NCBI RefSeq assembly: GCF_024699985.1
Contig: NZ_JAJONA010000001.1
Coordinates: 4,594,501 to 4,658,500, forward strand
Reading direction: 5' to 3'
DNA from: Phenylobacterium sp. J367
Lineage (GTDB): Bacteria > Pseudomonadota > Alphaproteobacteria > Caulobacterales > Caulobacteraceae
DNA length: 64,000 nt
This document shows, piece by piece, positions 26,032 through 34,674 of this stretch. The position numbers were made by a program, and so were the translations under genes. Below the pieces are notes generated by a model that saw only the letters and a program-made list of their open reading frames with translations, did no database searches and was not told the DNA's origin. Within the stretch, counting starts at the first letter, position 1. Every line of letters begins with the position of its first letter.

Positions 26032-27293
26032 CCGACCTGGCCTGGATCGACGCCGCCATCACGGCCGCCCGTCCCCAGGCCGTGGGCGCCCTGCTGCGCT
26101 ACTTCCGCGATCTGGAGACCGCCGAGGAGGCGTTCCAGGACGCCTGCCTGAGGGCCCTGAAGAACTGGCCGAAAAACGGGCCGCCGCGCGACCCGGCCGC
26201 CTGGCTGATCCTGGTCGGGCGCAACGCCGCCCTTGACGGGGTGCGCAAGCGTGCGCGGCTCGAGGCGCTGCCCGACGAGGAACGGCTGTCCGACCTCGAC
26301 GACGTCGAGACGCCGATGGCCGAGCGGCTGGACGGCGCGGACTACCGGGACGACGTCCTCAGGCTGCTGTTCATCTGCTGCCATCCGGACCTGCCGGCCA
26401 CCCAGCAGATCGCGCTGGCGTTGCGGATCGTCTCGGGTCTCAGCGTGAAGCAGATCGCCCGCGCCTTCCTGGTCTCGGAGGCGGCCATGGAGCAGCGGAT
26501 CACGCGGGCCAAGCGGATCGTGGCCGGCGGCGACGCGCCCTTCGAGACGCCGGGCCCGGCCGAACGCTCCGAACGGCTCGGGGCCGTCGCCGCCATGGTC
26601 TATCTGGTGTTCAACGAGGGCTATTCGGCGGGCGACAACGCCGAGCGGGCCCAGCTCTGCGACGAGGCGATCCGGCTGGGCCGCCTGCTGCTCCGGATGT
26701 TCCAGGCCGAGCCCGAGATCATGGGCCTGACAGCGCTGATGCTGCTGCAGCACTCGCGCACGCCCGCCCGCCTCGACGCCGAGGGCGAGATCGTCCTCCT
26801 GGAGGACCAGGACCGGTCGCAGTGGAACGGCCAGCTGATCGCCGAGGGCCTGGCCCTGATCGACAAGGCCATGCGCCATTCGAGGCCCGGCCCCTACCAG
26901 GCCCAGGCGGCGATCGCCGCGCTGCACGCCCGCGCCGAGCGGTTCGACGACACCGACTGGGCGCAGATCGACCTGCTCTACGCCGCCCTGGAGCGCATGC
27001 AGCCCTCGCCGGTCGTCACCCTGAACCGCGCCGTGGCGGTGATGAAGGTCAAGGGCCCCGAGGCGGCGCTGGAGATGATCGAGCCGCTCGCCGGTCGGCT
27101 CTCGGGCTACTTCCACTTCTTCGGCGTGAAGGGCGCGCTGCTCCTGCAGCTCGGCCGCGAGCAGGAGGCCAAGGCGGCCTTCGACCAGGCCATCGCGCTC
27201 GCCAACACCGCCGCCGAGGCCGCCCATATCCGCAAGCACCTCGACCGCCTGATCGAGGAAAGCCGGGCCGGCGCGACACGCGCAGCCGGCTGA
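26028..27293 (+). CDS. RNA polymerase sigma factor, ECF42 type
   Basis: Extracytoplasmic-function sigma factor with a long C-terminal extension, 421 residues. Region 2 includes RYFRDLETAEEAFQDACLRA and region 4 LSVKQIARAFLVSEAAMEQR. The C-terminal two thirds (EGYSAGDNAERAQLCDEAIR; VTLNRAVAVMKVKGPEAALE) has the helical TPR-like repeats of the ECF42 group, which lacks a classical anti-sigma factor and is thought to be controlled through this extension. Coupled by ATGA to the DGPF protein; YceI and VOC genes follow and may be its targets. Confidence 0.92.
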   Translation: MTDLAWIDAAITAARPQAVGALLRYFRDLETAEEAFQDACLRALKNWPKNGPPRDPAAWLILVGRNAALDGVRKRARLEALPDEERLSDLDDVETPMAERLDGADYRDDVLRLLFICCHPDLPATQQIALALRIVSGLSVKQIARAFLVSEAAMEQRITRAKRIVAGGDAPFETPGPAERSERLGAVAAMVYLVFNEGYSAGDNAERAQLCDEAIRLGRLLLRMFQAEPEIMGLTALMLLQHSRTPARLDAEGEIVLLEDQDRSQWNGQLIAEGLALIDKAMRHSRPGPYQAQAAIAALHARAERFDDTDWAQIDLLYAALERMQPSPVVTLNRAVAVMKVKGPEAALEMIEPLAGRLSGYFHFFGVKGALLLQLGREQEAKAAFDQAIALANTAAEAAHIRKHLDRLIEESRAGATRAAG

Positions 27294-27316
27294 TACGTCC
27301 CAAGGAGGAGTTCCCC

Positions 27317-28027
27317 ATGCGTCTGCGTCTCCTGGCCTGCGCGGCTCTCACGCTCACGGCCTGCTCCCCGCCCGCCGAGAAGGCCGCCGAGCCTCAGGCT
27401 GCGGCCGCGCCCGCGGCCGGCGCGCCCAAGACCCTGGCCGAGATCAACGCCGTCCAACCGATCACCGCCCCGGCCGGGCGCTACGCCCTCGACCCGACGC
27501 ACTCGACCGTGACGTTCCAGGTCAGCCACCTGGGGTTCTCGAACTATACGGCGGGTTTCGACCAGCTCGGCGGCGCGCTGCAGTTCGATCCCGCGAACCC
27601 GGCGGCGATGAGCGTCGAGGCGACCATCGACGTCGCCTCGCTCGACCTGCCGGCCCCGCCGGCGGGCTTCAAGACCGAGCTGCTGGGCGCCCAATGGTTC
27701 GACGTCGGCAAACACCCGCAGATCACCTTCCGCTCCACCAAGGTCGAGCCGACCGGACCGCGCGCCGCCCGGGTCACCGGCGACCTGACCCTGCATGGCG
27801 TGACCCGGCCCGTGACCCTGGAGGCGACCTTCAACGGCGGCTATCCGCCCGGCGGCATGGACCCCGGCGGCGCGCGCGTCGGCTTCTCGGCGAAGGGGGC
27901 GTTCAAGCGCTCGGACTTCGGCATGGGCTACGGCGTGCCGGCGCCCGGGACCAGCATGGGCGTCGGCGACGAGGTCGCGGTCGCCATCGAGACCGAATGG
28001 AGCATGGCCGCCGCGCCCGCCGGCTGA
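27317..28027 (+). CDS. YceI-family lipoprotein
   Basis: 236-residue lipoprotein (LTLTACSPP, lipid-modified Cys16) with an Ala/Pro-rich linker and a YceI lipocalin-like beta-barrel: YALDPTHSTVTFQVSHLGFS, FDVGKHPQITFRST, GDLTLHGVTRPVTLEATFNG. YceI proteins bind polyisoprenoid or similar lipids in the periplasm and are often stress-induced. The gene starts 23 bp after the sigma factor with a GGAGG site in between, so it is probably in the same operon. Confidence 0.92.
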   Translation: MRLRLLACAALTLTACSPPAEKAAEPQAAAAPAAGAPKTLAEINAVQPITAPAGRYALDPTHSTVTFQVSHLGFSNYTAGFDQLGGALQFDPANPAAMSVEATIDVASLDLPAPPAGFKTELLGAQWFDVGKHPQITFRSTKVEPTGPRAARVTGDLTLHGVTRPVTLEATFNGGYPPGGMDPGGARVGFSAKGAFKRSDFGMGYGVPAPGTSMGVGDEVAVAIETEWSMAAAPAG

Positions 28028-28106
28028 GCTGTGTCGGCGCAGGCCCGGCCCGTGCGTCCTTGGGACGGCCCGGCCAGGGCCGCCATGGAAAAGGGAGACA
28101 ACCGAC

Positions 28107-28541
28107 ATGAGCGACACCCTCGAAGCCGCCCCGGAAGCCGCCGCCCAGGTCCCGGTGAAGGGCGGGCTGGTGACCTATCTCAACGTCGACGGCGCCAAGG
28201 CCGCGGCGGAGTTCTACGTGAAGGCCTTCGGGGCGGAGATCGCCTCGATCATCCCGCCGGACGAACAGGGCCGGACCATGCATGCGCACGTCTACATCAA
28301 CGGCGGCTCGCTGATGCTCAGCGACTTCTACCCGGAACACGGCTTCGAGAAGGTCGCGCCGCAGGCGTTCAGCGTGATGATCATGATCCCGGACGACGAC
28401 ATCCAGGGCTGGTGGAAACGCGCCATCGACGCCGGCTGCACCGGCAAGGTGGAGCCGCAGGTGATGTTCTGGGGCGACACCTATGGCGAGCTGGTCGACC
28501 CCTACGGCGTCACCTGGGCGATGAACCAGCCGAAGCGCTGA
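28107..28541 (+). CDS. VOC-superfamily protein, PhnB-like
   Basis: 144 residues forming a glyoxalase/bleomycin-resistance-type (VOC) fold: GGLVTYLNVDGAKAAAEFY, FGAEIASIIPPDEQG, and the terminal GDTYGELVDPYGVTWAMN typical of PhnB-like members. The reaction is unknown; these proteins use a metal or bind small molecules. It closes the DGPF-sigma-YceI series in the same direction, 79 bp after YceI. Confidence 0.87.
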   Translation: MSDTLEAAPEAAAQVPVKGGLVTYLNVDGAKAAAEFYVKAFGAEIASIIPPDEQGRTMHAHVYINGGSLMLSDFYPEHGFEKVAPQAFSVMIMIPDDDIQGWWKRAIDAGCTGKVEPQVMFWGDTYGELVDPYGVTWAMNQPKR

Positions 28542-28590
28542 AGGCCGGGACCATGGCGCCGGGCTGAGACCGCGACCGACCCCGCCGACG

Positions 28591-29941
28591 TCAGGCGGCT
28601 CGCCGGAGCCCGAGGCCGGCGGCCACCGTCGCGGCGACCTCGGCGGTCTGGTTGCGCAGGTCGGGGACGGCCAGCGCCTCCCAGACCGCCGCGCGGGTGA
28701 GCGGCCCCACCGCGTAGAGACCTGGCGTCGGCGCGCCGCTCGCGCCGATCACCCGCAGGTGGTCGTCCACGTCGAGGCCCAGACCCAGGGGATCGCGCCG
28801 CAGGGCGCCCGCGCGCGCAGGTCGGCGATCAGGCCGGAGCTCACCGCCTCAGGGTCGCCGCGCGGGCCCGTGCAGTTGACCACGGCGGCGAAACGCCGGC
28901 TCGCGGCCTGGCGCTCGCCCCGCGGCCGGTAGCGGATGGCGAACCCCTCCCCCGCCGTGTCCACCGACTCGAGACGGCCCGCCAGCACCTCCAGCTCGGC
29001 AGAGACCACGAGGCCGGACAGGCGCGCGGCGATGACCGGGGCCATCCGGTGGCGGTGGACGTCCCACCAGGGGCGGGCGTGCCGCAGGAACCGCCGACGC
29101 TGGGCGATCGACCAGCTTCGCCAGATGTCCGCGGTGAGCGGGCGGATGCTGTCGACGGCGGCGCGCCAGCCGACCTTCTCCGCCTGGGTCCGGAGCGTGC
29201 GCAGCGCCGCGCGCGGCGTGGCGAGGGCCCCCTCCGGCGGCGGCGCGGTCGCGGTCGGCCCGTGGCTGCGCGACACCAGTCCGTGGCGGGACAGGGCGGT
29301 GAGCCGGCGGCGGTCGCCGGCCAGGCTGAGCGCCACGTCCACCATCGTCAGGCCGGAGCCGAGCAGCAGGACGTCGCCCTCCGGCGCGGTGTCCGGGTCC
29401 AGCCGCCAGGGATCGGCCACATAGGCCGGGTGGGCGAGCACCTCGGCCGTCGCACCGGGCGGCGGAGCGGGCGGCAGCAGCCCGAGCGCCAGCACCACCG
29501 CATCGGCCTCGAAGCTGCGGCCGACGCTGAGCGCGACCCGGAACCGCTCGCCCGTGCGCTGCAGCGCCACCGCCTCATCGGCCTCCAGCAAGAAGCGGCC
29601 GGCGCGGCTCGGGGCGCTGACCTCGTCCCGCAGCAGGCTCTGGAGGTAGTCGCCATAGCGGCCGCGGCTGACGAAGGTGTCGGCCCCCCGCCGTCCTCCC
29701 GCGCCAGCCATTCGAGGAAATGGTCCGGCTGGTCGGGGAAGGCGCTCATGTTCGAGGCCCGCACGTTCAGCAGGTGGTCGGGATGCTGGGTCTGGTAGGC
29801 CCGGCCGCGACCGAACCGGGGCGCGCGCTCGACCAGCCGGACGACCAGGCGGGGATCCCGCGCCAGGAGATGGATCGCGGTAAGAAGGCCGCTGAAGCCG
29901 CCGCCGACCACGGCGACGGTGGGCGGGTCCGAAAGCGACAT
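28591..29941 (-). CDS. FAD/NAD(P)-binding protein, YdhS/COG4529 type (two frameshifts)
   Basis: Predicted flavoprotein of about 450 residues. The dinucleotide loop is VAVVGGGFSGLLTA near the N-terminus, HLLNVRASNMSAFPDQPDHF is a COG4529-type segment, VLLLGSGLTMVDVAL is a second nucleotide-binding loop and VNCTGPRGDPEAVSSGL precedes the last strand. One base is missing in the G run at 29687-29692 and one near 28807; adding both gives a whole reading frame to the TGA at 28591. Substrate unknown. A 13-bp inverted repeat lies just upstream of its start. Confidence 0.85.
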
Positions 29942-29955
29942 GCCCTGAAGTCCTC

Positions 29956-29986
29956 GAACTGATGGAGACTAAATCTCCACCAGTTC
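29956..29986. repeat. Strong inverted repeat upstream of the flavoprotein gene
   Basis: Arms GAACTGATGGAGA (29956-29968) and TCTCCACCAGTTC (29974-29986) match at 12 of 13 positions around a CTAAA loop; the one mismatch would be a G-U pair in RNA. It lies 15 bp upstream of the flavoprotein ATG and about 60 bp downstream of the pstS stop. No T run follows on either strand, so an operator or leader hairpin is more likely than a terminator. Confidence 0.65.
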
Positions 29987-30043
29987 TGTAGGAATTCAGC
30001 GGCGGCCGCCAGTCAGTTTCTCTGGGCCGGGGCCCAGGGCCGC

Positions 30044-31120
30044 TTACTTGGTCGGCGCGGCCATCGGGGTCAGCGCCTGGGCGGTCGCCTTCACCTGCTC
30101 GTGCTCGGCCTGCGGCAGGGCGATCAGGCCGCGCTGCTGGAGGTAGCCGCCCTTGCCCGCCGCCGCGTCGGAGACGAAGGCGTTGACGTATTCGCGCAGG
30201 CCGGGCGTCACGCCGACATTGGCCTTCTTCACGTAGATGTAGAGCGAGCGCGCCAGCGGGTAGCTGCCGTTCGAGATGGTCTCGAAAGTCGGGGCGACGC
30301 CCTCGACGCTGGCCGCCTTCACCTTGTCGAGGTTGTTCTCGAGGAAGGAGTAGCCGAACACGCCGACCGCGCCAGGCGTCTTCTCCAGGGTCTGGACGAT
30401 GGCATTGTCGTTCTCGCCGGCGTCGACCCAGGCGCCGTCGCGGCGCAGCGTATGGGACTTGGCCTTGAACTCGTCCTCGTTGGACTTCTTCAGGGCCGCC
30501 ATGGCCGGAAGCTTCTCGGCGCCCTTCTCCATGGCGAGTTCGACGAAGGCGTCGCGGGTGCCCGAGGTCGGCGGCGGGCCGTAGACCAGGACCCGTTCGT
30601 TCGGCAGGCCGGGCGCCACGGCGCTCCAGGTGGCGGCGGTGTTGGGCGCGAAGCCCGAGCCCTGCGGCAGCTCGGCGGCCAGCGCCCTGTAAATCTGCTC
30701 ACGGGTGACGGCGAAGGTCGGGGCCGACTTTGCGTCGGCGACGACGATGCCGTCGAAGCCGAACTTCAGCTCGACGATCTCGGTGACGCCGGCCGCCTGG
30801 CAGGCGTCCCACTCGGACTTCTTCATGGCGCGCGAGGCCGTGGCGATGTCAGGGAAGCCCGCGCCGGTGCCGGAGCAGAAGAGCTTGATGCCGCCGCCGG
30901 TGCCCAGGCTCTCCACCTTCGCCGCGGTCCCGCCGGTCGTCCGGCCGACCGTCTCGGCGACGCGCGTGGCGAACGGGAAGACCGTGGACGAACCCGCCGC
31001 CCACACCTGGTTACGGGCGCCGCCGCCGCCGCTGACCTGGGCGTCGACCTTGGGCTCGGGCTGCTGGCCGCAGGCGGTGAGCGCGACCGCCGCGGCGGTC
31101 AGGAGGAGAGTGAGTCGCAT
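30044..31120 (-). CDS. pstS: PstS-like phosphate-binding lipoprotein
   Basis: 358-residue substrate-binding protein of the PstS group with a lipobox (AVALTACG, Cys17). GSSTVFPFATRVAE near the mature N-terminus, SLGTGGGIKLFCSG, ATASRAMKKSEWDAC, KFGFDGIVVADAKS and GYSFLENN are the phosphate-site segments. ATG 31120 directly precedes the signal peptide. No pstC, pstA or pstB is in the window, so it works with transporters encoded elsewhere or serves as a scavenger. A Pho-box-like repeat lies 33-55 bp upstream. Confidence 0.92.
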   Translation of the reverse strand: MRLTLLLTAAAVALTACGQQPEPKVDAQVSGGGGARNQVWAAGSSTVFPFATRVAETVGRTTGGTAAKVESLGTGGGIKLFCSGTGAGFPDIATASRAMKKSEWDACQAAGVTEIVELKFGFDGIVVADAKSAPTFAVTREQIYRALAAELPQGSGFAPNTAATWSAVAPGLPNERVLVYGPPPTSGTRDAFVELAMEKGAEKLPAMAALKKSNEDEFKAKSHTLRRDGAWVDAGENDNAIVQTLEKTPGAVGVFGYSFLENNLDKVKAASVEGVAPTFETISNGSYPLARSLYIYVKKANVGVTPGLREYVNAFVSDAAAGKGGYLQQRGLIALPQAEHEQVKATAQALTPMAAPTK

Positions 31121-31152
31121 GTTGGGCTCCGTTGATTGCGGCGGCCTATCAG

Positions 31153-31175
31153 CGCCTTGTGACACTCTTGTGAAA
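31153..31175 (-). promoter_or_regulatory. Candidate Pho box upstream of pstS
   Basis: On the minus strand TTTCACA-AGAG-TGTCACA forms two 7-bp direct repeats spaced 11 bp apart, the geometry of PhoB sites (consensus CTGTCAT-N4-CTGTCAT). It lies 33-55 bp before the pstS start, so phosphate-starvation induction is likely. Confidence 0.6.
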
Positions 31176-31198
31176 TCCCCATCGTAACGATGGGGATT
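31174..31198. terminator. Perfect hairpin at the 3' end of the K+ channel gene
   Basis: AATCCCCATCG (31174-31184) and CGATGGGGATT (31188-31198) are exact inverse complements around a TAA loop. It begins 6 bp after the channel stop and is followed on the minus strand by TTC only, so it is a weak intrinsic terminator or an mRNA 3'-end stabiliser. It abuts the Pho box of the next gene and probably separates the two transcripts. Confidence 0.6.
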
Positions 31199-31204
31199 AC
31201 GCCA

Positions 31205-32005
31205 CTAGTCCTCGTTGGGAATGTTCAGCAGCTTGCCGCAAGCCTTGCAGTGGACCGCGTCCGGGTCGTGGCGCAGGAGTCCGCAGGTCGTGCAGGTGAA
31301 GCGCACCTTGTAGGGCCGGAAGAGCGTCTGGGCGAAGCGCACGAAGAGGGAGATGCCCGAGAGCATGATGAAGATGGTCAGCAGCTTGCCCCACGTGCCC
31401 GGCAGGGTGATGTCGCCGAAGCCGGTGGTCGTCAGCGTGGTGACGGTGAAATAGAGGGCGTCCACGTAGCCGGTGATGCCGGGATGTTCGCGCGCGAAGC
31501 TGGCGTACACGAAGCCGGTGACCACGAAGATGAAGGTGACCAGCGTCGCGAGCGCCTTCGCGGAATCTTCCCAGCGCGTGTCGTCGAAGCGGCGGCCGAC
31601 GGTCTCCCAGAAGAAGTCGGAGTGCACCAGCGACCAGAGGCGGAGCACGCGCAGGAAGGCCAGGTTGAACAGCCACATCGGGAACAGCAGCGTCAGGAGG
31701 ACGAAGATATCCACCCAGAGGATCGGCCGCATCAGCCAGCCCTGGAAGCTCGACGAGGCCAGCGCGCGCGCCGCGATGTCGAGGCAGAGCACGAAGGCCA
31801 CGGCGTAGTCGATCACCAGGAAGACCGGATACTCCCGCAGGAACGGCGCGGCGATGAAGAAGGCGATCAGGATCAGATCGAGGATCAGCACCCCGTAGCG
31901 GAAGCGGACCGCGCCGGGGCTGTCGCCATGATAGAGCTCGCGCAGCTTGACGCGCAGGCGGGGCATCCGCCGGCGACGGTCGGTGAGCGCGGCCTGGCTG
32001 GTCAA
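31205..32005 (-). CDS. Voltage-gated-like K+ channel with C-terminal zinc ribbon
   Basis: 266-residue ion channel. Hydrophobic segments begin at VLILDLILIAFFIAAPFL and a basic helix (FLRVLRLWSLV) is compatible with an S4-like voltage sensor. The pore carries TVTTLTTTGFGDI, with GFGD as the K+ selectivity filter, followed by the inner helix LLTIFIMLSGISLFVRFAQT. The last 35 residues hold two CxxC pairs (CTTCGLLRHD and CKACGKLL), a zinc ribbon expected in the cytoplasm. That tail is unusual for such channels and may sense metal or redox state. Confidence 0.88.
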   Translation of the reverse strand: MTSQAALTDRRRRMPRLRVKLRELYHGDSPGAVRFRYGVLILDLILIAFFIAAPFLREYPVFLVIDYAVAFVLCLDIAARALASSSFQGWLMRPILWVDIFVLLTLLFPMWLFNLAFLRVLRLWSLVHSDFFWETVGRRFDDTRWEDSAKALATLVTFIFVVTGFVYASFAREHPGITGYVDALYFTVTTLTTTGFGDITLPGTWGKLLTIFIMLSGISLFVRFAQTLFRPYKVRFTCTTCGLLRHDPDAVHCKACGKLLNIPNED

Positions 32006-32103
32006 ATCCGGATCCTCCTCGCGGCCGTGAACCGGCCGCGGCGCCCGCGGGTTTCCCGTCGGCGCCGGGCACTCATCGCCCGGTCCAGCCAGGAGGACAA
32101 GCC

Positions 32104-32292
32104 ATGCCCGCCAAATCCGCCGCCCAGCAGAAGGCCGCCGGCGCGGCGCTCTCCGCCAAGCGCGGCGACACGCCGAAGTCGAAGCTCAAGGGCGCCTCCA
32201 AACAGATGGCCGACTCCATGACCGAGAAGCAGCTCGAGGAGTTCGCCCACACCAAGCGCAAGGGCAAGCCGGAGCACGTCGACCGAGACTGA
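32104..32292 (+). CDS. DUF3008 small basic protein
   Basis: 62-residue protein (MPAKSAAQQKAAGAALSAKR to EHVDRD), rich in Lys/Ala, with the KMADSM/TEKQLEEFAHTKRKGKP pattern of DUF3008. Family function is unknown; homologues are often stress-related in alphaproteobacteria and rhizobia. A ribosome-binding AGGAGG lies just upstream of the ATG at 32104. It is divergent from the channel gene and convergent with the dehydrogenase gene. Confidence 0.85.
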   Translation: MPAKSAAQQKAAGAALSAKRGDTPKSKLKGASKQMADSMTEKQLEEFAHTKRKGKPEHVDRD

Positions 32293-32306
32293 CGCCCGCC
32301 GGTCGC

Positions 32307-33389
32307 CTAGGCCGCAACCAGCCCCTGCGCCCGGGCGGCGGCCTCGCGCACCCGCTCGGGCCCGCCCAGGAGCTGCCGGTTCAGGCCGATGCGCTTGAAC
32401 CAGTAGTGCAGGCCGAGCAGGTCGGTCATGCCGATGCCGCCGTGCACCTCGGTGGAGGTGCGGGCCACGAACCGGCCGATCTCGGACAGGTGCGCCTTGG
32501 CGTGGGCGGCCATGACGGTCGCCTCCTCCGGGGCCACGTCTCCGGGATTGTCGAAGGCGTAGGCGGCGTACCAGACGAGCGCCCGCGCCGGCTCCAGTTC
32601 GGCGGCCATCTCGGCGCAGAGATGCTTCACCGCCTGGAACGAGCCGATCACCCGGCCGAACTGCTTGCGCTCCTTGGCGTAGGCGACGGCCTTGTCGAGC
32701 ATGACCTGCCCCGCGCCCAGGCTGTCGGCGGCCAGCAGCACCCAGGCGGCGTCGCGCAGACGGGCGAGGCCGTCGTTCCCGCCCAGCGGCTCGGCTGGCG
32801 TTCCGTCGAACACCAGCTCGGACAGACGGCGCGTGGCGTCGATGTTCGGCATCTCCACCGGGGCCGGCGGGGTCTCGACGAGGTGCAGCGCGCCGGTCCG
32901 GTCGGCGACGATCAGCAGGTGGGCGCCGGGGGCGTCGATGACGAAGAGGGCCTTGCCGGTCAGCCGACCACCCTCGGCCGTGACCCCGGCTCCGTCCCGC
33001 GCGCCGGCCACGACCTCCGAGATCGCCACGCCGGCGGTCGCCTCGCCGCCGGCCAGCTTCGGCAGCCAGCGCGCCCGCTGCTCGGCTGTCCCGCCCCTGA
33101 GCGCCAGCGGCGCCCAGGACGGACCCCAGGAACGGCGCCGGCGCCACCGCTGCGCCCAGGGCCTCCGCGGCCAAGGCGGCCTCCACGAGGCCCAGGCCCA
33201 GGCCGCCGTACTCCCCGGGACGAGCAGTCCGGGCAGGCCCAGCTCCGCCAGGCCCCGCCAGATGTCGGGTGCGGTCTGTTCGCCGCCATCGGCGAACCGC
33301 CGCACCCGGTCCAGAGGCGAAAGCTCCGCCAGCGCCCTGCCGAGGCTGGCTTGCAGGATCCGCTGGTCCTCCGAGAGCGCGAACCTCAT
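32307..33389 (-). CDS. Acyl-CoA dehydrogenase (two compensating frameshifts)
   Basis: Family member of 360 residues: MRFALSEDQRILQASLGRAL at the N-terminus, GAGQVMLDKAVAYAKERKQF and TSTEVHGGIGMTDLLGLHYW at the C-terminus. Between about 33219 (one G missing) and about 33113 (one G extra) the raw frame is wrong over 35 codons; in the right frame it reads YGGLGLGLVEAALAAEAL, the expected sequence. It is the small-type partner of the next dehydrogenase, overlapping it by ATGA. Substrate unknown. Confidence 0.88.
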   Translation of the reverse strand: MRFALSEDQRILQASLGRALAELSPLDRVRRFADGGEQTAPDIWRGLAELGLPGLLVPGSTAAWAWASWRPPWPRRPWAQRWRRRRSWGPSWAPLALRGGTAEQRARWLPKLAGGEATAGVAISEVVAGARDGAGVTAEGGRLTGKALFVIDAPGAHLLIVADRTGALHLVETPPAPVEMPNIDATRRLSELVFDGTPAEPLGGNDGLARLRDAAWVLLAADSLGAGQVMLDKAVAYAKERKQFGRVIGSFQAVKHLCAEMAAELEPARALVWYAAYAFDNPGDVAPEEATVMAAHAKAHLSEIGRFVARTSTEVHGGIGMTDLLGLHYWFKRIGLNRQLLGGPERVREAAARAQGLVAA

Positions 33390-34555
33390 GACGCCGCCCT
33401 GCTGCTGGGCTCGCGCGGCATGCCGAGGCCCCGTTCCGAGATGATGTTCTTCTGAATCTGCGCCGTGCCCCCGCCGATGATCAGGCCGAGGTCGAACATG
33501 TAGTTCCACTGCCAGCGCCCCTTGGCCCTGAGGTGGGGGCCGTCGTGGTAGAGGACGCCGAGTTCGCCGAGCGCATCGATCGCCAGGGCGGCGATCTGGT
33601 GGTTCAGCTCGCACCCCTGCAGTTTGACGACCAGCCGGGCGAGCCCCGCGGTGTCGTCGGTCATGATCCTGAGGCCGTTGAACTTCATGGCGAAGACCCG
33701 CGCCTGAAGCTGCATCAGCCGGTCGCGAAACACCGGGTTGTCGAGGATCCGCTCGCCATCCACCGTCTCGGTCTTCATGACCTCGATCAGGCTGTTCAGG
33801 CGGGCCTCCGTGGCGTTGGGATCGCCCAGCATCCCGCGCTCGTGCTTCAGCGTGGTGTTCGCCACGAACCAGCCGCGGCCCCGGCCGCCGACCACATTGG
33901 CCTGAGGCACGCGGACGTCGGTGAAGAAGACTTCGTTGAACTCGGCCTGGCCGGTCATGGTCTTGAGCGGCCGGACCTCGATCCCCGGCGTGTCCATGGG
34001 GATCAGGACATAGCTGATGCCCTCGTGCCTGGGCGCGTTGGGCTCGGTGCGCACCAGGCAGAACATCATCTGGGCGGCGTGCGCCGTGCTCGTCCAGATC
34101 TTCGAACCGGAGATGATGAAGTCATCCCCGTCCTCGACCGCCTTGGTCTGCAGGCTGGCGAGGTCGGAGCCCGCGCCCGGTTCGGAGTAGCCCTGGCACC
34201 AGACCACCTCGCCGCGAAGGGTCGGCCCGATCCAGCGCTTCTTCTGGTCCTCGGAGCCCACCTCGAGCAGCGTCGGGACCAGCATGGAGACGCCCTGGTT
34301 GGCGATGCCGCGCGGCGCCCCGGCGGCGATGAAGGCCTCGGCGATGATCCGCGCCTTCAGCACGTCCGGCTCGGCGCCGAAGCCGCCGTAGGCCCTGGGG
34401 ATCGTCCGCGCCGCGTAGCCGTGTGCGATCAGCAGGCGCTGCCAGGCCAGCACGTCCTTCGCCTGGCCGTCACGATACTCGTCGGCATGGTTGGCCAGGA
34501 AGGCGCGCACCTCGTCGCGGAACACCGCCATCTCCGGCGTGAGCCTCAGGTCCAT
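33386..34555 (-). CDS. Acyl-CoA dehydrogenase, large-subunit type
   Basis: 389-residue FAD enzyme with intact frame: MDLRLTPEMAVFRDEVRAFL, WCQGYSEPGAGSDLASLQTK, SGSKIWTSTAHAAQMMF and GGTAQIQKNIISERGLG. ATG 34555 has a GGAGGATT ribosome-binding site at good spacing; the longer frame from 34636 lacks one. It forms a heterodimer-type pair with the downstream gene, parallel to the pair at 14.2-17.0 kb. Substrate, perhaps a steroid side chain or dicarboxylic acyl-CoA, is not deducible. Confidence 0.92.
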   Translation of the reverse strand: MDLRLTPEMAVFRDEVRAFLANHADEYRDGQAKDVLAWQRLLIAHGYAARTIPRAYGGFGAEPDVLKARIIAEAFIAAGAPRGIANQGVSMLVPTLLEVGSEDQKKRWIGPTLRGEVVWCQGYSEPGAGSDLASLQTKAVEDGDDFIISGSKIWTSTAHAAQMMFCLVRTEPNAPRHEGISYVLIPMDTPGIEVRPLKTMTGQAEFNEVFFTDVRVPQANVVGGRGRGWFVANTTLKHERGMLGDPNATEARLNSLIEVMKTETVDGERILDNPVFRDRLMQLQARVFAMKFNGLRIMTDDTAGLARLVVKLQGCELNHQIAALAIDALGELGVLYHDGPHLRAKGRWQWNYMFDLGLIIGGGTAQIQKNIISERGLGMPREPSSRAAS

Positions 34556-34674
34556 GGAATCCTCCCGGCCGCCAGCCTGGACCCGATGGCGGAGCGTTCG
34601 CAACGGCGCCGCGACGTCACCCTTGAAACCGGTCAAGCTGGCCGTGGGTTGAATCCACCAGGGAGGATGGGGCC

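Noticed and set aside
25632..27293. Apparent fusion of the DGPF protein and the sigma factor
   Set aside because: Caused by an extra C near 25940; the corrected DGPF frame stops at 26031 inside ATGA.
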